From a virus, in the IMG/VR virus record IMGVR_UViG_3300020468_000014, positions 1-45,578 of that record: 45,578 bases of DNA. One strand, given 5' to 3'. Below, one piece after another: positions 41,979-45,578 of the stretch. The position numbers and the translations under genes were made by a program. A model generated the notes under the pieces. That model had not been told where the DNA came from and did not search any database. It was given only the letters and a program-made list of their open reading frames with translations. The stretch's first letter is position 1. Every line of letters begins with the position of its first letter.

Positions 41979-42036
41979 AATATAAACCAGATCCACCACG
42001 AATGGGGATCTTATGTGACACTTAAATTAGTGGCAC
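41979..42036 (-). promoter_or_regulatory. Promoter plus stem-loop element 11 (PeSL-like)
   Basis: GTGCCACT-AATTTA-AGTGTCAC stem-loop (42015-42036, 8 bp with one mismatch), then a segment sharing CACGAATGGGG (+ strand) with element 7, then TATATT (41979-41984) on the minus strand. No gene ends at the stem-loop here, so it may mark a lost upstream gene. Confidence 0.6.
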
Positions 42037-42044
42037 TCAGCTGG

Positions 42045-42072
42045 TTGAAATGGTCGGCCGAGGTGTTATAAT
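42045..42072 (+). promoter_or_regulatory. Rightward promoter opposite to all genes
   Basis: TTGAAA (42045-42050), 16 bases, TATAAT (42067-42072) on the plus strand, with TTATAATAAAGGTATG resembling the early promoter core. It points into the gene-poor 42-kb region. Confidence 0.6.
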
Positions 42073-42078
42073 AAAGGT

Positions 42079-42126
42079 ATGAAAAAAGTTCGGGGGTACG
42101 AACTATAAAATCTTCGTCACGGCCCC
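42079..42126 (+). ncRNA. Possible start of a rightward structured RNA (with nonapeptide MKKVRGYEL)
   Basis: Directly after the rightward promoter, an ATG opens a nine-codon frame MKKVRGYEL. The same bases form the hairpin GTTCG-GGGGTA-CGAAC (42088-42103), and the GGGG loop could pair with CCCC at 42123-42126. It could be a small RNA, a leader peptide or neither. The 3' end is not visible. Confidence 0.3.
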
Positions 42127-42158
42127 TGCGATGAAATATTATTAGCAACACTAAGTAA

Positions 42159-42212
42159 CATTCTCAATAACAAAAACTTAATGAGAATCAATAACGAATC
42201 CTTATTGAGAAT
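42159..42212. repeat. TGAGAAT motif cluster A (3 copies)
   Basis: TGAGAAT at 42182-42188 and 42206-42212 on the plus strand and 42160-42166 on the minus strand, each flanked by (T)TATT or AATAAC to give partly palindromic forms such as AATGAGAATCAATAAC. See cluster B for the other main group. Confidence 0.7.
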
Positions 42213-42222
42213 GAAAAGAAAT

Positions 42223-42245
42223 AAAAAAAGAGGTTGTGACACCTC
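42223..42245 (-). terminator. Intrinsic terminator after the acidic 50-aa gene
   Basis: On the minus strand GAGGT-GTCACA-ACCTC followed by TTTTTTT. It lies about 115 bases after the stop of the 50-residue gene and would end the transcript from the perfect promoter at 42550-42578. Confidence 0.7.
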
Positions 42246-42360
42246 ATAAACCTGCACACACCATGCACCATCACATGACCCACGTGCTATAATGTAGGAA
42301 TGTGTGTGTCTAGTACGAATGTATCATAATGTATGTACGTGAATGTACACATATCTCGTA

Positions 42361-42513
42361 TTACGCATAATGTACATATGCAAGCTCTGTGTATGTGTAT
42401 GAATCTCGTGCGTATTCCTCGTCGAGATCATGCATGTCATCTTGCATATTGTATGTGTAATTCTCGTCGAGATCGTGGCAGGAGATCTCGTAGTCCCAAA
42501 CGTAATCTTCCAT
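42361..42513 (-). CDS. Small, very acidic, tyrosine-rich protein (50 aa)
   Basis: MEDYVWDYEISCHDLDENYT then YNMQDDMHDLDEEYARDSYT and YTELAYVHYA. Fifteen Asp/Glu against one Arg, and nine Tyr; two HDLDE-N/E-Y repeats. Charge and size are those of DNA-mimic or polymerase-binding early phage proteins, but no homology is visible, so function is inference. It sits alone behind a perfect TTGACA-N17-TATAAT promoter with upstream ACTACGAGAT repeats and ahead of a terminator, the strongest-looking early unit in the window. No clear ribosome binding site before the ATG (TTCTCATGG). Confidence 0.62.
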   Translation of the reverse strand: MEDYVWDYEISCHDLDENYTYNMQDDMHDLDEEYARDSYTYTELAYVHYA

Positions 42514-42549
42514 GAGAATCTAGTAGAGAATTGAGCTTTGTATATAATG

Positions 42550-42578
42550 ATTATACATGATCTCGACTAGATTGTCAA
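42550..42578 (-). promoter_or_regulatory. Perfect sigma70-type promoter for the acidic 50-aa gene
   Basis: TTGACA (42573-42578), 17 bases, TATAAT (42550-42555) on the minus strand, followed by ATTATATAC like the other early promoters. The spacer contains AGTCGAGATC, related to the repeats just upstream. Confidence 0.88.
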
Positions 42579-42580
42579 GT

Positions 42581-42617
42581 ATCTCGTAGTGAAATCTCGT
42601 AGTAAAGATCTCGTAGT
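42581..42617 (-). repeat. Three tandem ACTACGAGAT repeats upstream of the promoter
   Basis: Minus-strand ACTACGAGAT at 42608-42617, 42594-42603 and 42581-42590, ending 2 bases before the -35 hexamer. Spacing is 13-14 bases. A fourth copy lies inside the 50-residue gene (42485-42494). Probably binding sites for a regulator or for polymerase alpha subunits. Confidence 0.8.
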
Positions 42618-42627
42618 CAACACAATG

Positions 42628-42655
42628 TAGTATATTTATACTATAAGTGCTTATA
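42628..42655. repeat. Two adjacent perfect inverted repeats containing a late-promoter core
   Basis: TAGTATA-TT-TATACTA (42628-42643) and TATAAG-TG-CTTATA (42642-42655). The first contains minus-strand TATAAATA (42633-42640), so it could be a late promoter, an operator, or both. A second minus-strand TATAAATA lies at 42886-42893. Confidence 0.55.
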
Positions 42656-42950
42656 ATGTAACGAAATACACATAAAACCTGCCTTCTCTGGGAAAATTTC
42701 GATCCGTGGCCTTGACGAAACGCTCGTCTCATGCTACGCTCGCTAAACTTGCATAAGATCTGACCCTTTATGAGATGTTTAAGAGATGCTTATGAGAATA
42801 TTAGATACCTATTGAGAATCAATAATACACACTATTGACTATCAATAACAGATGCTTATTGAGAATCAGATAATTAACAGTTTTATATTTATAAAGCCAT
42901 TTAAAACCTATTTTTACATACTTTTTGTATCAAAGCCTGATACATTTCCG
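42656..42950. other. Gene-poor stretch with repeats, no supported gene
   Basis: Nearly 300 bases (part of a 437-base gap, 42514-42950) in which I find no convincing coding frame. It holds TGAGAAT cluster B, a GACGA-GCGTT-TCGTC hairpin near 42715-42732, a TATAAATA box at 42886-42893 and a GTATCA/TGATAC hairpin (42927-42943) just after the stop of the 135-residue gene. No tRNA cloverleaf was found. Confidence 0.5.
42793..42866. repeat. TGAGAAT motif cluster B (3 copies plus degenerate copies)
   Basis: TGAGAAT at 42793-42799, 42813-42819 and 42860-42866, with forms such as CTATTGAGAATCAATAA and GCTTATTGAGAATCAG, plus degenerate TTATGAGATG (from 42768) and CTATTGACTATCAATAAC (42832-42849). Another copy overlaps the start codon of the 50-residue gene (42513-42519). 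Confidence 0.7.
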
Positions 42951-43358
42951 TTAAGGATCTATGTATCTGTGTCTCTGACTCTTATATGCACCATAACTTA
43001 GGTTCTCAGGACTATCATAATCTGTATATTCCTGTTGCTTTATGTTCTCTTTAGTCAGTTCATTAGGATCACGATTGTCTGTTTTAGATACTCTTTTCCT
43101 TACAAATTTCAGTTCATTCCATTGATGTTTATAACACAACAAACATATATGATGTTTCTTATGCTTAACTGGTTTATCAACTGTGTATTCACATACTTCT
43201 CTTTCCTTAGTTCCTATCTCTATAGTGATATAATCAGTTGGTGTTGGCCATCCTCTTTTAGGTTCTATTGGATCTCCCTTCCAATATACCCATCCCTCAT
43301 GTACCTGACCCAACTGTGTAGTCCATATAACATAGTCATTGACCTCAGGTTCATACAT
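42951..43358 (-). CDS. Conserved-type phage protein (135 aa)
   Basis: MYEPEVNDYVIWTTQLGQVH then EGWVYWKGDPIEPKRGWPTP and ITIEIGTKEREVCEYT; middle HKKHHICLLCYKHQWNELKF. N-terminal half looks like a small beta barrel, followed by a CxxC with nearby His residues that might bind zinc. The basic C-terminus (VRKRVSKTDNRDPN) may be flexible. I recall similar text in marine T4-like phages. Last gene of the coupled small-gene operon; ATG directly after the previous stop. Function unknown. Confidence 0.75.
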   Translation of the reverse strand: MYEPEVNDYVIWTTQLGQVHEGWVYWKGDPIEPKRGWPTPTDYITIEIGTKEREVCEYTVDKPVKHKKHHICLLCYKHQWNELKFVRKRVSKTDNRDPNELTKENIKQQEYTDYDSPENLSYGAYKSQRHRYIDP

Positions 43359-43571
43359 TTATGCTACTCTTACAACTTTGATACGATCAGGGGAACACCC
43401 ATTGTCTAACATCAGTTGTTGAAAATGTTGTACATTCTCTTTAGTGAGATAGTTACATACTTCTTGTTCGATCTCTACTATCTCCCATCCAGAAGTTTGC
43501 ATTTCATATAGTGCATATCTGGGTACATTGTCGTTAGGATCTCTGGGATGTAGTTCTGGTTTAGGGGTCAT
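43359..43571 (-). CDS. Small protein (70 aa)
   Basis: MTPKPELHPRDPNDNVPRYA then LYEMQTSGWEIVEIEQEVCN, YLTKENVQHFQQLMLDNGCS and PDRIKVVRVA. The pattern 'R-Y-x-L-x-x-x-x-x-S-G-W-E-x-V ... L-T-K-E ... P-x-R-I-x-V-V-R' is one I associate with small domains of marine T4-like phages; role unknown. Overlaps the upstream gene by ATGA. Confidence 0.72.
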   Translation of the reverse strand: MTPKPELHPRDPNDNVPRYALYEMQTSGWEIVEIEQEVCNYLTKENVQHFQQLMLDNGCSPDRIKVVRVA

Positions 43572-43798
43572 GGAATAAAGGCCTCAATTAAGTCTGATTT
43601 GTAATTGGTTGTAAGAGTTAGTTTTTGTGCGTTCTGTATAGCAGGCCATATAAGTGATTCCCATTCTTTAGGGAATGACTCTTCGGATGATAGTATTGTA
43701 AGACACTCCTCATCATTCTCTGCTATTACATTTAAAATACCTTCTCTTTTAGGTTCCCAATAATTTAGAATGTACAAATACTTGATAGGATCGGCCAT
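43568..43798 (-). CDS. Small protein (76 aa)
   Basis: MADPIKYLYILNYWEPKREG then ILNVIAENDEECLTILSSEE and ending SDLIEAFIP. Mixed alpha/beta, soluble. The start directly follows the stop of the 27-residue membrane peptide (TGAATG) and the end overlaps the next ATG. Function unknown. Confidence 0.68.
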   Translation of the reverse strand: MADPIKYLYILNYWEPKREGILNVIAENDEECLTILSSEESFPKEWESLIWPAIQNAQKLTLTTNYKSDLIEAFIP

Positions 43799-43882
43799 TC
43801 AATTATGTGGGTTGTAATACCTTAGTACAGTATATATTATACCACAAATAATGGCGATAGTGAAGGCTGTTACGTATATCAT
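43799..43882 (-). CDS. Tiny membrane peptide (27 aa)
   Basis: MIYVTAFTIAIICGIIYTVL then RYYNPHN: one hydrophobic segment (residues 2-20) with a basic, aromatic tail, so it should sit in the inner membrane with its C-terminus inside. The ATG overlaps the upstream stop (ATGA) and its stop abuts the next ATG, which makes a chance frame unlikely. Role unknown; holin-like, toxin-like or regulatory roles are all possible. Confidence 0.6.
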   Translation of the reverse strand: MIYVTAFTIAIICGIIYTVLRYYNPHN

Positions 43883-44052
43883 GATAGGAACTCCGATATG
43901 TAATAATCAACAGTTACCTCTAACTGTGCGGCCTTCTCTTCTAAGTCTTTGTGATGTTCCTCCCGAAGATAGTACTCAAAGATTGATTGTTCTGAATTAT
44001 TCATGTAAGATTTAATAGCATTAAGTAGTGTTGTGATTTCTTTATCATTCAT
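43879..44052 (-). CDS. Small acidic helical protein (57 aa)
   Basis: MNDKEITTLLNAIKSYMNNS then EQSIFEYYLREEHHKDLEEK and AAQLEVTVDYYISEFLS. The longer frame to 44109 lies inside the metalloprotease gene; the ATG at 44052 overlaps that gene's end by 8 bases and has AAGGAG upstream, so I prefer it. Function unknown. Confidence 0.65.
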   Translation of the reverse strand: MNDKEITTLLNAIKSYMNNSEQSIFEYYLREEHHKDLEEKAAQLEVTVDYYISEFLS

Positions 44053-44497
44053 CGCCAAGCCAGTCTCCTTTTGTATCAAAGATGTAATCCCTATAATATG
44101 GCCATTCATTATCGAAAGCCTCTATCTCATGCGGTTGTATGCAGTAATCTAATTCGGATACTACAATACCATCCCATGTATTACGACCTGACTTCATTGT
44201 TAACTGACCTCTAACCCATTGTCTCAAATGTATTAACTCATGTATAAGTGTAATCGCATATAGAGTGGGATTTAGATTTGCCTGTATATCAATAGTGAAG
44301 TCACGTGGCCTTGCTATATCGCCAAAGTCAGGGTCAATATCACAATAGCCGAAAGCACCTCCCTCACGTTTAAGGCCACGATGCTGTATATTAATGAATA
44401 GTTTATGACGTGGTAGATATTTGTTTATAAACCAGTCAACAATATCCGTACAGGCTGTTGTACTATAACCATATCCGCAAGTTTGTAAATGATACAT
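44045..44497 (-). CDS. SprT-like zinc metalloprotease (150 aa)
   Basis: LYAITLIHELIHLRQWVRGQ contains HELIH (residues 86-90), the HExxH zinc motif with catalytic Glu87, and the downstream IQPHEIEAFDNE supplies a probable third zinc ligand (Glu124 or Glu126). This is the layout of SprT/minigluzincin-type peptidases, which in cells process DNA-protein crosslinks or act in the cytoplasm. No signal peptide, so cytoplasmic. I use the ATG at 44497, preceded by GGGGATC; a TTG at 44518 would add seven residues. The substrate is unknown. Confidence 0.75.
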   Translation of the reverse strand: MYHLQTCGYGYSTTACTDIVDWFINKYLPRHKLFINIQHRGLKREGGAFGYCDIDPDFGDIARPRDFTIDIQANLNPTLYAITLIHELIHLRQWVRGQLTMKSGRNTWDGIVVSELDYCIQPHEIEAFDNEWPYYRDYIFDTKGDWLGDE

Positions 44498-44565
44498 GAT
44501 CCCCAATGTAAAAACCAAATAAAAGAACTGATGAAAATTAATTTCTCCTTAGAGTTCATATTCAT
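44425..44565 (-). CDS. Possible small membrane protein overlapping the metalloprotease gene (46 aa)
   Basis: MNMNSKEKLIFISSFIWFLH then WGSCIIYKLADMVIVQQPVR and ILLTGL. The ATG overlaps the preceding stop as ATGA, as in its neighbours, and residues 9-27 are hydrophobic. It overlaps the metalloprotease in another frame for 73 bases, which is unusual, so it may be chance. Confidence 0.3.
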   Translation of the reverse strand: MNMNSKEKLIFISSFIWFLHWGSCIIYKLADMVIVQQPVRILLTGL

Positions 44566-44774
44566 AATAGAACTCCCTCCTTACCTTCCGTACTAATGAA
44601 ACTCTTACGTGCTAATTCTGGGATTAGATCATAAAAGTCTGAATACATTGAGTCATAGTCAAAGTATTCATTCATTTTAGATGCTATGGTAGCAACTTCA
44701 TCCTCACTCAGGCCTGGATAAAATTGTCTTACAACATCATTCAAGTTGATTGTGATGATTGAATCGTTTATCAT
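44562..44774 (-). CDS. Small acidic protein (70 aa), first gene of operon
   Basis: MINDSIITINLNDVVRQFYP then GLSEDEVATIASKMNEYFDY and DSMYSDFYDLIPELARKSFI. Acidic, helical. TATAAT ends 7 bases before the ATG, so the mRNA would start at about the start codon (leaderless). Function unknown. Confidence 0.68.
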   Translation of the reverse strand: MINDSIITINLNDVVRQFYPGLSEDEVATIASKMNEYFDYDSMYSDFYDLIPELARKSFISTEGKEGVLL

Positions 44775-44781
44775 AATGTTT

Positions 44782-44787
44782 ATTATA
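44782..44787 (-). promoter_or_regulatory. Promoter -10 box giving a probably leaderless mRNA
   Basis: TATAAT on the minus strand in GTTATAATAAACATTATG: only seven bases separate it from the ATG. It heads the chain of coupled genes down to 42951. Confidence 0.6.
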
Positions 44788-44828
44788 ACAGATAGTGAGT
44801 ATAAGTGCGAATGATGTTTTACCTTTAG

Positions 44829-45068
44829 TTACATATATGATGTTAATGGGTGCGGTCTATTCTTACAGAATTCAAAAGACTTAAGATAAACTCCCATATA
44901 GTCTTGAACCTTATTATAGAGATTGTTAATTCTCTCATCCTCGGTTCTGCCTTCTGCATCCCAAATTCCATAGGCATTATCCCTTTTCCAATTGAGATCC
45001 TCTATCTCCTTATCAGTTTTGAATTTTGTATCAAATTCAAGGTTTTCAACGATGTACTTCTTATTCAT
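44829..45068 (-). CDS. Small charged protein (79 aa)
   Basis: MNKKYIVENLEFDTKFKTDK then EIEDLNWKRDNAYGIWDAEG, RTEDERINNLYNKVQDYMGV and KNRPHPLTSYM. Soluble, helical. GAGGTAA ribosome binding site and an early promoter (45098-45103) upstream; single-gene unit. Function unknown. Confidence 0.7.
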   Translation of the reverse strand: MNKKYIVENLEFDTKFKTDKEIEDLNWKRDNAYGIWDAEGRTEDERINNLYNKVQDYMGVYLKSFEFCKNRPHPLTSYM

Positions 45069-45097
45069 GGTGATTACCTCTGTTTGTTTATATACTT

Positions 45098-45103
45098 ATT
45101 ATA
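45098..45103 (-). promoter_or_regulatory. Early promoter for the 79-aa gene
   Basis: TATAAT on the minus strand in TTATAATAAGTATATAA, the same core as the elements further left but without a stem-loop. It starts 12 bases after the stop of the 104-residue gene. Confidence 0.7.
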
Positions 45104-45115
45104 ACAGAAGGCTCA

Positions 45116-45430
45116 TCAGTCTGTAAGGCCAGGTGTGACACTTTCTGAACTGTTCATATCATCAACCAATTTATCCACACACTCACTATAATGAGTGAAT
45201 CCATCATCCCACTCCATAGTAGGTTGCTTGGCCTTCTTCTTTTCTAACTCTTCATAATACTTATCAACAGTTCCCTCTAAGAGTTCAATGATATCATCAA
45301 CTTCTTTAGGTAAGTCAGGGTCACTTGACGTATTGCCTGATCCTCTGGCCATATAATCCTCTAAAGTATAACAAATTATCGAAATTTGTGACTCTGTTAG
45401 TGGAATATTGTGTTTTGTGTATAAAGACAT
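45116..45430 (-). CDS. Acidic helical protein (104 aa)
   Basis: MSLYTKHNIPLTESQISIIC then YTLEDYMARGSGNTSSDPDL, PKEVDDIIELLEGTVDKYYE and ELEKKKAKQPTMEWDDGFTH. Two helical regions flank a Gly/Ser/Asp loop. No known domain. About 100 bases upstream (45431-45529) hold no gene and only a GTATC/GATAC hairpin. Confidence 0.7.
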   Translation of the reverse strand: MSLYTKHNIPLTESQISIICYTLEDYMARGSGNTSSDPDLPKEVDDIIELLEGTVDKYYEELEKKKAKQPTMEWDDGFTHYSECVDKLVDDMNSSESVTPGLTD

Positions 45431-45529
45431 AATTTTAGTGTTTTGGGGGCCTTACCATCATACCTGAGAGAAGTTAGAGGGCAGCCACAGGCGATTCTCA
45501 AGGGAGCAGTTTGGTATCATTTGATACAA

Positions 45530-45578
45530 TTAGAGTGGATAGTCCATTTGAACTGGTATGAAGTCATCATACTCATAT
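45530..45578 (-). CDS. C-terminal end of a gene cut by the right edge
   Basis: The minus-strand frame reads YEYDDFIPVQMDYPL and then a TAA stop (45530-45532). Only the last 15 residues are in the window, so identity cannot be given; the composition looks protein-like. Confidence 0.45.
   Translation of the reverse strand, partial: YEYDDFIPVQMDYPL

Noticed and set aside
42333-42515. Plus-strand frame of 60 codons in the 42-kb region
   Set aside because: It is Cys/Arg/His-rich with no ribosome binding site, and lies opposite the better supported acidic 50-residue gene; it looks like the shadow of that gene and of repeats.
42675-42720. A TTTCGATCC stretch that resembles a tRNA T arm
   Set aside because: Neighbouring bases do not pair to form T, anticodon and acceptor stems on either strand, so no tRNA is called.
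42520-42732. Minus-strand 70-codon frame MRRAFRQGHGSKF...
   Set aside because: It runs through the ACTACGAGAT repeats and the perfect promoter, has biased composition and no ribosome binding site; the promoter reading is far better supported.
42159-42866. CRISPR array as an explanation for the spaced TGAGAAT and ACTACGAGAT repeats
   Set aside because: Repeats are only 7-17 bases, vary in sequence and orientation, and have irregular spacing; no unique spacers of constant length.
42901-42945. Fourteen-codon frame MYQALIQKVCKNRF after the 135-residue gene
   Set aside because: Too short to support, and the same bases form a GTATCA/TGATAC hairpin; I leave it as non-coding.

Overview
This window is a piece of a T4-type (T4-like) contractile-tailed phage genome, most like the marine T4-like phages that infect cyanobacteria or other bacterioplankton. 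The evidence is the run of recognisable T4 homologues in T4 order (25, 6, 7-like, 8, then 13, 14, 15, 16, 17, 18), AT-rich DNA, very long structural proteins full of VGxGTT, 'GxGYTxxPxV' and 'YHDGSHSYI'-type repeats, and T4-type late promoters (TATAAATA). The host cannot be fixed from this window: I saw no photosynthesis or other host-derived metabolic gene, and no tRNA. Every supported protein gene lies on the minus strand, so the window reads right to left.

1-34.7 kb (late, structural): from the promoter at about 34.71 kb come baseplate wedge genes 25 and 6, then a giant 5301-residue gp7-like protein (15.9 kb, about a third of the window), gp8, a 2466-residue structural protein, a small coiled-coil protein, two small fibre-type proteins, neck proteins gp13 and gp14, gp15 (tail completion), both terminase subunits gp16 and gp17, and the start of the tail sheath gene 18, which runs off the left edge. 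Late promoters precede 25, 8, the 113-residue gene and 18. Genes mostly touch or overlap by a few bases.

34.7-36.9 kb: a short operon (glycosyltransferase, then 54- and 45-residue proteins, then an intrinsic terminator) is driven by a perfect TTGACA-N17-TATAAT promoter. Upstream of it lie a small AbrB-like gene and a possible PD-(D/E)XK nuclease.

36.9-42.0 kb (early accessory region): many small genes, often of visibly higher GC, are separated by a recurring element made of a stem-loop at the stop codon followed by an early promoter with the core TTATAATAAGTAYATAC. The arrangement matches the idea of promoter-early stem-loop (PeSL) shuffling cassettes of T4-type phages. Genes here include an ArdA-like antirestriction protein, a ligase/nucleotidyltransferase-like protein and several very small proteins.

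42.0-42.95 kb: an unusual, nearly gene-free regulatory stretch. It has seven TGAGAAT motifs in and near two clusters, three tandem ACTACGAGAT repeats just upstream of a perfect consensus promoter, perfect inverted repeats, a rightward promoter with a possible structured RNA, and one strongly acidic tyrosine-rich 50-residue gene. This is the most interesting part of the window.

42.95-45.58 kb: a chain of small translationally coupled genes, including a SprT-like HExxH metalloprotease and a 27-residue membrane peptide, apparently expressed from a promoter so close to the first ATG that the mRNA may be leaderless. The right edge cuts another gene.
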